A stretch of 10,408 bases of DNA from Halobacteriales archaeon SW_9_67_24 (lineage in GTDB: Archaea; Halobacteriota; Halobacteria; Halobacteriales; Halococcaceae). Both the position numbers and the translations under genes were made by a program. The stretch lies in assembly GCA_003022685.1 (NCBI GenBank), contig PXSV01000120.1, positions 1 through 10,408 of the forward strand. The letters run 5' to 3'. The notes under the pieces are model-generated. The model was not told the DNA's origin. It saw nothing but the letters and a program-made list of their open reading frames with translations, and did no database searches. Shown one piece after another: positions 1 through 5,695 of the stretch; position 1 is the stretch's first letter; every line of letters begins with the position of its first letter.

Positions 1-265
1 TGTGGTCGAAGCCGCCGATCGACCACGGCGGCCAGATGGTCAGGTGCTCGTAGCGGCCGCCGGTGCCGTTCCAGCGGGCGTACACGTCGGCGGCGCCGTC
101 GTCGGCCACCACCGCGAGTTCCCCGTCGGTCGCCCGCATCGCCTCGACGTAGTCGTCCAGCGTCGCCGTCCCACCGCCGGTGTGGGACCCGAAGACGTTC
201 CGCACCGCCTGGTGGTCGGAGTGGTCCAGGAGCACCGACCGAAGGTCGTCGTCCGCGCCAGTCAT
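1..265 (-). CDS. Hypothetical acidic haloarchaeal protein, 3' end outside the window
   Basis: The reading frame opens at an ATG on the minus strand (265-263) and stays open to the left edge, giving 88 codons. The visible protein begins MTGADDDLRSVLLDHSDHQA and is rich in Asp and Glu, as haloarchaeal cytoplasmic proteins are. Its later part carries aromatic residues (the WNGTGGRYEHLTIWPPWS stretch). I see no signal peptide, membrane helix or metal motif, and I do not recognise the family. The start is supported by a TATA box 26-31 nt upstream, which places transcription initiation at or next to the ATG. The codons are GC3-rich, consistent with a real gene. It lies 202 nt downstream of the truncated malate synthase on the same strand but has its own promoter. 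Function unknown. Confidence 0.7.
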   Translation of the reverse strand, partial: MTGADDDLRSVLLDHSDHQAVRNVFGSHTGGGTATLDDYVEAMRATDGELAVVADDGAADVYARWNGTGGRYEHLTIWPPWSIGGFDH

Positions 266-288
266 TTCGTGTGGGTACGGCTCACACG

Positions 289-297
289 GCTATAAGC
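289..297 (-). promoter_or_regulatory. TATA box for the leftmost gene (leaderless)
   Basis: On the minus strand this reads GCTTATAGC, centred about 28 nt upstream of the ATG at 265. That spacing is typical of haloarchaeal leaderless transcripts. It stands out as AT-rich in a GC-rich background. Confidence 0.6.
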
Positions 298-467
298 CTC
301 CGGGTCGTGGCGGTATCGGTGGGGCTTTTCGCCCCCGGCCGCTCCGGCACCGGGCACGTCGCCCGGCGCGGGGACAGGACTCGATAGCCCGCCAGCAGGG
401 AGTGGTCCTCACAGGGCGGGAGCGAGGCGAGCGCCGGAGGAAACCCGACGAGTAGAAGGTGGGTGCG
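298..467. other. Intergenic stretch with two small GC hairpins
   Basis: No gene is visible between the end of the malate synthase fragment and the promoter of the leftmost gene. Two short perfect inverted repeats occur: GGGGC/GCCCC (321-325 with 331-335, 5-nt loop) and CCGGGC/GCCCGG (350-355 with 361-366, 5-nt loop). Neither is followed by a clear T tract, so I do not call them terminators. In DNA this GC-rich they may be chance. Confidence 0.3.
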
Positions 468-1154
468 TTAGCTCCCGACGTCCATCGCCCGCTCGACGAC
501 GTCCTCGCTGTACAGTTCCGCGAGGTCCTCGTGCTGGTCGGGCCGGTTCTCGTAGACGTCCTGAAACAGGGTGATGGGCGTCTGCAGCGCCTGGTAGGTC
601 GCCTCGTCCCACATGCGGTCGCTGGCGACGTCGACCTCGACGCCGTCGATGTGGACCGTGGCGGCGCGGGTCATCGCGATGGCACCCTTGCCGGCCTCCT
701 TGGCAGCCTCGAACTCCTCCATGGAGTCGACGATGTCGTCGAGGCTCGGCACGTAGTCCAGCAGGTCGAGCAGTTCGCCGGCGAGGTCCCCGTCGGTCTC
801 GAGGAAGTACTCGTCGCCGGCGACCTCGAGTTCGTAGCCGCCGTTCGCCTCCTCGAGGTCGACGAGGTCGCCGTCGTACATCTCGACGCCGTCCTCGCTG
901 TCGAGTTCGACGGTGCGACCGCCGGCCGAGAGGGTCCAGTAACCCTCTGCGGGCGGCAGCGGGCTCCTGTTGGCCTCGACGACCTGGCCGGGCGTCAGCG
1001 ACCAGATGCCGAGCTGTCCCCTGGCCTGGTTGTCCCGCATGCGCTCGCGGTAGCCCGCGACGTCGCGGATGTCGTCGAACGGGCCGTCGATCGCGACGAG
1101 TCCGGCCGCGCTGGCCGCCCGGGAGGTGTTGTGACGGAGCTCCGGCCACGGCGG
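468..1154 (-). pseudogene. aceB: 5'-truncated haloarchaeal malate synthase (C-terminal half)
   Basis: The minus-strand frame from about 1154 to the TAA at 470-468 encodes about 228 residues. I recognise them as the C-terminal half of the haloarchaeal (isoform H) malate synthase, a CitE/HpcH-related TIM-barrel enzyme of about 430 aa that condenses acetyl-CoA with glyoxylate. Recognisable segments are PPWPELRHNTSR, the stretch around LGIWSLTPGQVVEANR, YVPSLDDIVDSMEEFEAAKE, and DRMWDEATYQALQTPITLFQ near the end. The first 200 or so residues are absent, and with them the barrel half that carries the Arg and the acidic Mg ligands in this family. The general-base Asp region near DRMWDEATY remains. 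The frame has no ATG, GTG or TTG between the junction and an internal Met well inside the homologous region, and it continues upstream only as a shadow of rps6e. It is therefore very probably non-functional, or it marks a chimeric join. The family call rests on remembered sequence similarity and is strong. The cause of truncation is inference. Confidence 0.85.
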
Positions 1155-1213
1155 GCGAGCGTCGCCCGCACCGTTTCGACCGAGGGATGGTCGTGCGGAA
1201 CCCGCTCGGGCAC
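1145..1213 (-). pseudogene. 5' remnant of the gene following rps6e, out of frame with aceB
   Basis: A GTG codon (1213-1211) lies 2 nt after the rps6e stop and opens a frame reading VPERVPHDHPSVETVRATLA. This looks like a genuine N-terminus of a coupled downstream gene. After about 23 codons the frame turns into low-information Ser/Thr/Arg-rich shadow sequence (to a stop near 995), while aceB homology starts in a different frame. I believe a conserved small haloarchaeal protein of unknown function (possibly the DUF7112 type) often follows rps6e and starts similarly, but that is from memory. The simplest reading is that only its first codons remain before the join. Confidence 0.5.
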
Positions 1214-1215
1214 GT

Positions 1216-1632
1216 CTACTCGTCGCCTTCGTCGTCCGTGTCGTCCGTGTCGCCGTCGCCGAGGAGGTCCGCGACCGCCCCCTCGCCGCGCTCGGCGATG
1301 GTCGCGTTGATCTGCCGGGTCTCGTCGCCGACTTCGCGCCCGCGGACGGTGATCCGCTTGCGCTCACCCTCGCGAGTCGGCTCGAACCCGGTGCCGCCGT
1401 CGACGAGGATCGACGTGAGTGCCGGGCCCGCGATGTCTTCGTGCATCGGTCGGCCGGCGGTGTCGGAGCCGCCGGTGATCTCGACGGTGTAGCCGTCGAG
1501 GCCCACCGCCGATCCGTCGACCTCATCGCCGATCGAGCGGCCGATGAAGCGGTTCGCGTCCTGTCCGTCGACCGCGCGCTGGTGGGCCGCCCCCTCGTCG
1601 GGATCGGCCACGACGACCGTGAAGTCTGCCAT
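1216..1632 (-). CDS. rps6e: 30S ribosomal protein S6e
   Basis: This 138-residue protein is the archaeal/eukaryal ribosomal protein S6e, a component of the small subunit with no bacterial S6 counterpart. It begins MADFTVVVADPDEG. It contains the S6e signature I-T-G-G-S-D-x2-G-x-P-M at residues 52-63, followed by the conserved GPALTSILVDGGTGFEP and ERKRITVRGREVGDETRQIN segments. The C-terminal tail is an acidic Asp/Glu/Gly run typical of haloarchaeal versions. Length is normal and the gene looks intact. The ATG at 1632 is chosen because the conserved N-terminal strand starts there. A weak TATA-like AT patch lies about 25 nt upstream, suggesting leaderless transcription. It is divergent from the lipoprotein gene. 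What would normally be its downstream partner is disrupted. Confidence 0.97.
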   Translation of the reverse strand: MADFTVVVADPDEGAAHQRAVDGQDANRFIGRSIGDEVDGSAVGLDGYTVEITGGSDTAGRPMHEDIAGPALTSILVDGGTGFEPTREGERKRITVRGREVGDETRQINATIAERGEGAVADLLGDGDTDDTDDEGDE

Positions 1633-1652
1633 GGAGGACGAAACCGGTCGCC

Positions 1653-1661
1653 ACTCAAAAG
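1653..1661 (-). promoter_or_regulatory. Weak TATA-like element for rps6e
   Basis: The minus strand reads CGCTTTTGA, centred about 25 nt upstream of the rps6e ATG at 1632. It is the only AT-rich patch at the correct distance. The match to a haloarchaeal TATA box is poor, so this is a tentative call. Confidence 0.35.
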
Positions 1662-1777
1662 CGTATTGAAACCGCGGACGGGCGAGAACGGGTTCGAGAC
1701 CCCTCGACCGGGGCGAGCCGGACCGAGGACGGCCGAGCTATCGCCCCGTCGATACGAGGATCACGAACGGCAAAAGG

Positions 1778-1785
1778 ATATTTAT
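1778..1785 (+). promoter_or_regulatory. Strong TATA box for the lipoprotein gene (leaderless)
   Basis: ATATTTAT is centred about 27 nt upstream of the ATG at 1809 and preceded by an A-rich CAAAAGG that could serve as BRE. The spacing predicts a transcript starting at or within a few bases of the ATG. It is one of the clearest promoter elements in the window. Confidence 0.7.
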
Positions 1786-1808
1786 GCGTGGGCTGGGGCG
1801 AGTAACCA

Positions 1809-2942
1809 ATGACGCGACGGACGGTACTCGTGGTCGCGGTCGCCGTGCTCGTGCTGTTCGCCGGCTGTAGTACGCTGGCTGACAGCGGGGCGGACTCGAC
1901 CAGCACCACCCAGGCCCCGACCGAGACGATCACCGAGAGCGACACGACGACAGTGACGACGACTGACTCGGCAACGCCTACCGCGACACCGACGGCAACC
2001 GCCACGCAAACCGCGACGTCGACACCGACGGCAACGCCGACTCCGACGCCGACGGCGACGCCCACCGCGACACCGACGGCGACAGCCACGCCAACTGCAA
2101 CGCCGACACCGACTGCGACGCCAACGCCGACTCCAACTCCAACTCCGACACCGACGGCAACACCCACCGCAACGCCAACGGCGACTGCGACGCCAACACC
2201 GACGCCGACGGCAACACCCACCGCAACGCCGACACCGACGGCAACACCGACTGCGACGCCGACGCCCACCCCAATGCTGGAGCCGGCGATCGGGTCCGCA
2301 CCGCCGCTCGATGCCGGCGCGGTCGCGAGCGGTCACGTCAGCGGGCTCGAAGCGGCGGGGACGTTCACCGTCAACAGCACCACGGCGATCCGTGGGGCAG
2401 AGGGTGAGAGCGCCACTGACGGGGCACGGGTCGACCTCGGGGCGAACACAGCCTACCAGGTCTCCCGGCCGACCGCGGAGGCGACTCGGTACACCTACGC
2501 TGAGGGCGCAACGGCGTATCAAAAAGAGGTGAAGGAGGCGTTCGAGGAGCCGACGTACGAGACCGCCGAGCTCGGCCGGCCCCTCGCCGAGAGCCTCCTC
2601 GCCGACCGTATCGTCGCCGAGACGATCCAGGCGGTCGAGTTCGAGCGCGACGGCACGATCATCCGCGACGGCCGGCAGCTCGCGGTGTACGTCGCCAACG
2701 AGACCGACAGCGTCGACACCGAGGTCCTGTTCCGCGACGAGGAGATCACCGGGTTCAGCGCGACGCTCGTGCTCGATCCCGAGACCGGGGTCGTCCACCA
2801 GCTCCGAACCGAGCGCACGACCGACGCGTTCAGCTCCGGCGAGCCGGCGACCGTCGTGGAGAAGCTGCGATTCTCGGGCGTCGGCTCGACGGACGTCGAA
2901 CAGCCAGGCTGGGTCGAGCGGCTCAAAAGCGGCGAGGACTGA
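1809..2942 (+). CDS. Tat-type lipoprotein with Thr-Pro repeat linker
   Basis: This 377-aa protein starts MTRRTVLVVAVAVLVLFAGC: twin arginines, a hydrophobic core and a lipobox (F-A-G-C) with the lipidated Cys at residue 20. It is therefore predicted to be Tat-exported and anchored on the outer face of the membrane. Residues about 21-54 are Ser/Thr/Asp rich. Residues about 55-155 are an almost pure Thr-Pro/Thr-Ala repeat, probably an extended, possibly O-glycosylated spacer. Residues 156-377 form a separate domain with normal composition, with alternating strand-like segments (RTFTV-type, QLAVYVANETD, ATLVLDPETGVVHQLRTER) and ending VEQPGWVERLKSGED. The domain recalls haloarchaeal lipoproteins of unknown function and possibly LolA-like convex beta-sheet folds, but I cannot confirm this. 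The start is fixed by the TATA box and the lipobox distance. The gene is monocistronic as far as can be seen. Ligand or role unknown. Confidence 0.88.
   Translation: MTRRTVLVVAVAVLVLFAGCSTLADSGADSTSTTQAPTETITESDTTTVTTTDSATPTATPTATATQTATSTPTATPTPTPTATPTATPTATATPTATPTPTATPTPTPTPTPTPTATPTATPTATATPTPTPTATPTATPTPTATPTATPTPTPMLEPAIGSAPPLDAGAVASGHVSGLEAAGTFTVNSTTAIRGAEGESATDGARVDLGANTAYQVSRPTAEATRYTYAEGATAYQKEVKEAFEEPTYETAELGRPLAESLLADRIVAETIQAVEFERDGTIIRDGRQLAVYVANETDSVDTEVLFRDEEITGFSATLVLDPETGVVHQLRTERTTDAFSSGEPATVVEKLRFSGVGSTDVEQPGWVERLKSGED
1972..2273 (+). repeat. In-frame Thr-Pro/Thr-Ala hexanucleotide-type repeat tract
   Basis: About 300 bp consist of degenerate 6-nt units of the form ACN-CCN or ACN-GCN, encoding about 100 residues of TP and TA dipeptides. 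Longer blocks recur, such as ACACCGACGGCAAC. Because the unit is 6 nt, gain or loss of units keeps the reading frame, so length could vary between strains without inactivating the protein. The opposite strand shows Val-Gly-Ala shadow frames that are not genes. Confidence 0.9.
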
Positions 2943-3036
2943 CCGCCCCGACCACGTCGCACGTGCTTTCGACCGTTTCAGTGACGAACGCCGATCGACC
3001 GTCGACCGGCATCACGAACTCGCGGGCCCCCGATCG

Positions 3037-3057
3037 TCTTCGGGGTGCGACCGAAGA
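3037..3057. promoter_or_regulatory. Perfect 7-bp inverted repeat upstream of the membrane cassette
   Basis: TCTTCGG (3037-3043) and CCGAAGA (3051-3057) form an exact inverted repeat with a 7-nt spacer, ending 25 nt before the ATG at 3083. This is where a TATA box or operator would lie. No clear TATA box is visible nearby. It could be a binding site for a dimeric regulator or an RNA hairpin. Both are inference. Confidence 0.4.
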
Positions 3058-3082
3058 ATGAAGTGGAGTGCCAACGAAGACC

Positions 3083-3553
3083 ATGCCATCCCACCCGATC
3101 CCCATGGCACCACTCACCTACATCGCCAGCGCCGTGTTGACCGGCCTCGTCGTCGTCGGCCTCGTCGCCGCGCTCGCGCGCAGCCGGGAGTGGCGGAGCG
3201 CCGCCCCGACCCCCGGGGCGGTCAGAACGGGCGATACGAGCGCGGTCACGACGCTCACCGAGACGGTGCGGAGCCCGCTCGGTTGGACCGTCGCCTTCCT
3301 CGGACTAGTCCTCGTGATCGGCGGCGGGGTGCTCGCGTTCCTGACCGGCGCGATTCCGGCGGGGGTGGGCCAGGCCCTCGGGGTAATGCTCGTGCTCGTG
3401 GCGGCGACGGTGATGTGTGGCTACCTCTTCTGGGGCGTCTATCACTCCGTGCGATACCGCGGGATCGAGAGCGCCCAGGCGACGGGCGTCGGACTCTGGG
3501 TGCTCGGGATGGTTCTGCTGGTCGTGGTCGTCGCGCAACTCGTCATGGCCTGA
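3083..3553 (+). CDS. Small multi-helix membrane protein, first gene of cassette
   Basis: The frame encodes a hydrophobic protein of about 156 aa. The first helix follows MAPLTYIASAVLTGLVVVGL. A polar region follows (REWRSAAPTPGAVRTGDTSA) and then three further helices, around GWTVAFLGLVLVIGGGVLAF, the GVMLVLVAATVMCGYLFWGV stretch, and GVGLWVLGMVLLVVVVAQLV. Four transmembrane segments are thus predicted. I do not recognise the family. The start is uncertain: GTG 3068, ATG 3083 and ATG 3104 are all in frame, and no SD or TATA clearly decides among them. The next gene starts 43 nt downstream on the same strand, so they are probably cotranscribed. Position opposite a cytochrome oxidase operon suggests, but does not show, a role in respiration. 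Confidence 0.75.
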   Translation: MPSHPIPMAPLTYIASAVLTGLVVVGLVAALARSREWRSAAPTPGAVRTGDTSAVTTLTETVRSPLGWTVAFLGLVLVIGGGVLAFLTGAIPAGVGQALGVMLVLVAATVMCGYLFWGVYHSVRYRGIESAQATGVGLWVLGMVLLVVVVAQLVMA

Positions 3554-3596
3554 CCGACATGCGGGACGAACCACCGAGCAGGGTTGACGAACACGG

Positions 3597-4994
3597 ATGA
3601 GTCGGTCACCATCCATCGCTCGGTGGGCCCTCGGAATCGTCTGTGCGACGGTATTCGCCGGTGAGGCGGCGGCACACGCAGGCGGACTGAGCGGGACGTT
3701 CAAACCCGTTGCCGTCCCGTCGTGGCTGGTGGTGGCCACCGGTGGCGGCGTCATCGGGGCCTCCTTCCTGCTCACGAGCCTCGTAACGGACCACGCGTTC
3801 ATTCGTGGCGTCACCGAGTGGCGTGCCGCCCTCCCGACCCGGACGACGGCGCGAACCGTTGCCGTCCGCGGCGTCCGGTGGCTGAGCGTCGGCGTCCTCG
3901 CCGCGATCGTGATGATCGGCTCGACCGGCCCGTCGGTGGCGGCGGCGAACCTCGCCATCGTGGGGGTCTGGGCCGGCTGGTGGGCGGGCTACACGATGAC
4001 CACCTACCTCGTCGGGAACACGTGGCCCGCGGTGAACCCGTGGCGCCCGCTTGCGGGGCTCGGCGCGTTGCTCCGCGATCGCGTGCTCGACCGACCGACC
4101 CGGCGCTACCCGGAGCGCCTCGGCGCGTGGCCGAGCGTCGTCGGACTGGTAGGACTCGTCTGGCTCGAAGTCATCAGCCCGATCGCCCAGCAGCCACGAA
4201 CCTTGGTCGGGGTGATCGCCGGCTATTCGGTCGTGACGGTCGCGGGCGCAGTGGTCTACGGCCGCGAGACGTGGTTCGGCGTCGTCGACCCGATCGCCCG
4301 GGTTTTCCGGTGGTACGGCCGGGTCGCACCGCTCCAGCGAACGGGGAGGGGAATCGAGTTCGTGCTGCCTGGCGGCGCGCTCGCGGACGGGCGGAGCGGC
4401 GCGGACGAGACCGCGTTCGTGGTCGCGCTGCTCTGGGTCACCACCTACGACGGGCTCGTCGCGACGCCGGCGTGGGCGACGGCGATCCGTACGGTCGTCG
4501 GGTGGGGGCTCCCGCCGTCCGCGGTCTATCTCGGGACCGCGATCGCCGGCTTCGGCTGTTTCCTCTACATCTACCGGGTCGCCGCACGCTGGTCGCGTCG
4601 GACGGCGGACACCTACGTCACCGCCCGCTACCTCCGGGACTGGTTCGCGCCCGCCCTGGTCCCCATCGCCGCCGGCTATCACCTCGCGCACTTCCTGGGG
4701 TACTTCCTCAGTCTCTCGCCCGCGCTCGTCGCGGTCATCGCTCAGCCGATCGCACCGCCGGCGGCCATCCGAACGCTCGTCCTGCCCGCGTGGTTCGGCA
4801 CGCTCCAGCTCGCCTTCGTGCTCGCGGGGCACATGCTCGCGGTCTGGGTGGCCCACGCGCGCTCCTTTGCGATCTTCCCCGGCCGGCTCGCCCCGATCCG
4901 GAGCCAGTACCCGTTCGTCCTCGTGATGGTGTTTTACACCGTCTTCAGCATGTGGATCGTCGGCCAGCCGTACACGCAACCCCCCTACCTATGA
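3597..4994 (+). CDS. Polytopic His-containing membrane protein (actinobacterial 'fenitrothion hydrolase'-like family)
   Basis: This 465-aa protein starts with a signal-like segment (MSRSPSIARWALGIVCATVF) and a plausible AxA cleavage site that would expose His27 (AAA-HAGG). About 10 hydrophobic segments follow. Landmarks are NTWPAVNPWRPL (residues 141-152), WPSVVGLVGLVWLEVISP (178-195), VYGRETWFGVVDPIARVF (220-237), TTYDGLVATPAW (282-293), GYHLAHFLGYF (360-370, His362 and His365), GHMLAVWVAHARSF (411-424, His412 and His420) and FSMWIVGQP (450-458). The order NPxR, WPxxxGLxxxVWLE, YGRxxWF, YDGL-xxT recalls an actinobacterial membrane family that databases often label fenitrothion hydrolase. That name is unlikely to reflect its role here. 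Conserved intramembrane His pairs suggest heme or copper binding (inference). It overlaps the next gene by 4 nt (ATGA). Confidence in the gene is high, in the relationship moderate, in function low. Confidence 0.88.
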   Translation: MSRSPSIARWALGIVCATVFAGEAAAHAGGLSGTFKPVAVPSWLVVATGGGVIGASFLLTSLVTDHAFIRGVTEWRAALPTRTTARTVAVRGVRWLSVGVLAAIVMIGSTGPSVAAANLAIVGVWAGWWAGYTMTTYLVGNTWPAVNPWRPLAGLGALLRDRVLDRPTRRYPERLGAWPSVVGLVGLVWLEVISPIAQQPRTLVGVIAGYSVVTVAGAVVYGRETWFGVVDPIARVFRWYGRVAPLQRTGRGIEFVLPGGALADGRSGADETAFVVALLWVTTYDGLVATPAWATAIRTVVGWGLPPSAVYLGTAIAGFGCFLYIYRVAARWSRRTADTYVTARYLRDWFAPALVPIAAGYHLAHFLGYFLSLSPALVAVIAQPIAPPAAIRTLVLPAWFGTLQLAFVLAGHMLAVWVAHARSFAIFPGRLAPIRSQYPFVLVMVFYTVFSMWIVGQPYTQPPYL

Positions 4995-5314
4995 CCGACC
5001 CATCGATCGCCGACAGTTCAGCAACGCCCGACGGCGCATCAGTCCCCGACACCGCGATCCCGGACGCCGAGACGCCCGCAGCGCAGTGTCCGTACTGCTC
5101 GCGTCCGTTCCGGACCGAGCAGGCGTGTACGCTCCACCTCGGCGACGCACATGGCGAAACGTGGACTGACGACGAGCGCGCGGCCTACGAGGCCGCCGTC
5201 GACGACGAGTCCGACGACCTGTTCGTTTTCCACCTCAAGGTCGTCGGCGCGCTCAGCCTGCTGTACGCCGTGTACGTGCTCGCGTACATGATCGTCCTCG
5301 GACTCCAGGGCTAA
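4991..5314 (+). CDS. Tail-anchored C2H2 zinc-finger membrane protein
   Basis: The ATG overlaps the previous stop as ATGA, a standard coupling arrangement, and no SD is visible. The 107-aa product has a disordered acidic N-terminus (residues 1-31). A C2H2 zinc finger follows with exact spacing C33-x2-C36-x12-H49-x4-H54 within CPYCSRPFRTEQACTLHLGD, then an acidic linker and one C-terminal transmembrane helix (about residues 80-104, VVGALSLLYAVYVLAYMIVL). The finger would face the cytoplasm if the protein is tail-anchored. Roles could include metal sensing, protein interaction or nucleic-acid binding at the membrane. None is shown by the sequence. The stop TAA at 5312-5314 touches the left end of the inverted-repeat element that follows. 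Confidence 0.85.
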   Translation: MTDPSIADSSATPDGASVPDTAIPDAETPAAQCPYCSRPFRTEQACTLHLGDAHGETWTDDERAAYEAAVDDESDDLFVFHLKVVGALSLLYAVYVLAYMIVLGLQG

Positions 5315-5414
5315 TACTGTTGGACAGAACTGTCTCGAAAACGGTGCTGGAACATCCAGTTGCTGTCCGGCGTCTTCGGCCGATCGATATTCATGTATTT
5401 CGGTCCGACAGTAT
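5314..5414. mobile_element. 101-bp MITE-like element with 16-bp imperfect terminal inverted repeats
   Basis: The left end ATACTGTTGGACAGAA (5314-5329) matches the reverse complement of the right end (5399-5414, ATACTGTCGGACCGAA) at 14 of 16 positions. The interior is non-coding and has its own small palindromes: GACAG-AA-CTGTC (5323-5334) and CTGGA-ACA-TCCAG (5347-5359). It fills most of the gap between two convergent operons. No longer target-site duplication is evident. A TA duplication inside the repeats (TA-CTGT...ACAG-TA) is possible. It may be a miniature transposable element, the remains of an insertion sequence, or a structured 3' region shared by the convergent transcripts. Confidence 0.5.
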
Positions 5415-5457
5415 AACCCATCAATAGAGGACCAGGCAAAGAGAGTGTGGCCGGTGT

Positions 5458-5634
5458 TCAACCGTCGAGCGCGCCGACGAGGCCGGTCAGCCCGCCGACG
5501 GCGACGAGCGCGATCAGGCCACCGAGGACGATCATCGTCTCGCCGGCGTCCGTTGCCTCCGCAGCCAGGAGGATCGCGAGGCCCACCACGACCCCGAGAA
5601 CGGTCAGCCCGAAGACGAGCGGTTCGCGTTGCAT
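5458..5634 (-). CDS. Small two-helix membrane protein downstream of the oxidase operon
   Basis: The product is 58 aa, starting MQREPLVFGLTVLGVVVGLA, with two transmembrane helices (about 7-25 and 33-55) separated by a short acidic loop (EATDAGE). An in-frame ATG at 5652 would add six residues. I prefer 5634 because a TATA-like TTTATGATA lies about 26 nt upstream of it, fitting a leaderless transcript. The gap of 61 nt to the upstream gene and this promoter suggest it can be transcribed separately from the cox operon. A perfect palindrome abuts the TATA element. I do not recognise the family. It may be a small accessory protein of the oxidase. Confidence 0.7.
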   Translation of the reverse strand: MQREPLVFGLTVLGVVVGLAILLAAEATDAGETMIVLGGLIALVAVGGLTGLVGALDG

Positions 5635-5654
5635 GGCCGGTGAACGGGTCATGG

Positions 5655-5680
5655 TATCATAAACCACCCGGTCGGTGGTT
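5655..5680 (-). promoter_or_regulatory. TATA box plus abutting palindrome (candidate operator)
   Basis: On the minus strand TTTATGATA (5663-5655) is a TATA-like element about 26 nt upstream of the ATG at 5634. Overlapping its upstream edge is a perfect inverted repeat AACCACC (5662-5668), 5-nt spacer, GGTGGTT (5674-5680). A dimeric repressor bound here would occlude the BRE and TATA region. The palindrome is seen directly. The regulatory role is inference. Confidence 0.5.
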
Positions 5681-5695
5681 CGGATCGCCGGTTCG

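Noticed and set aside
321..335. GGGGC-TTTTC-GCCCC hairpin as a terminator of the aceB fragment
   Set aside because: The stem is only 5 bp and no T tract follows on the minus strand, so a terminator call is not supported.
1655..2798. Long minus-strand frames of Val-Gly-Ala and Arg/Cys-rich sequence opposite the lipoprotein gene
   Set aside because: They are the complement of the TP/TA repeat. The plus-strand frame has a TATA box, lipobox and normal domain, so the antisense frames are shadows.
3606..4979. 457-codon minus-strand frame opposite the polytopic membrane protein
   Set aside because: Extreme Arg/Asp/Glu composition without any hydrophobic core. The plus strand encodes a clear membrane protein with family motifs.
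3722..4990. Plus-strand frame leading into the C2H2 protein
   Set aside because: This upstream part is an out-of-frame shadow of the 465-aa protein. Only the part from ATG 4991 is a real gene.
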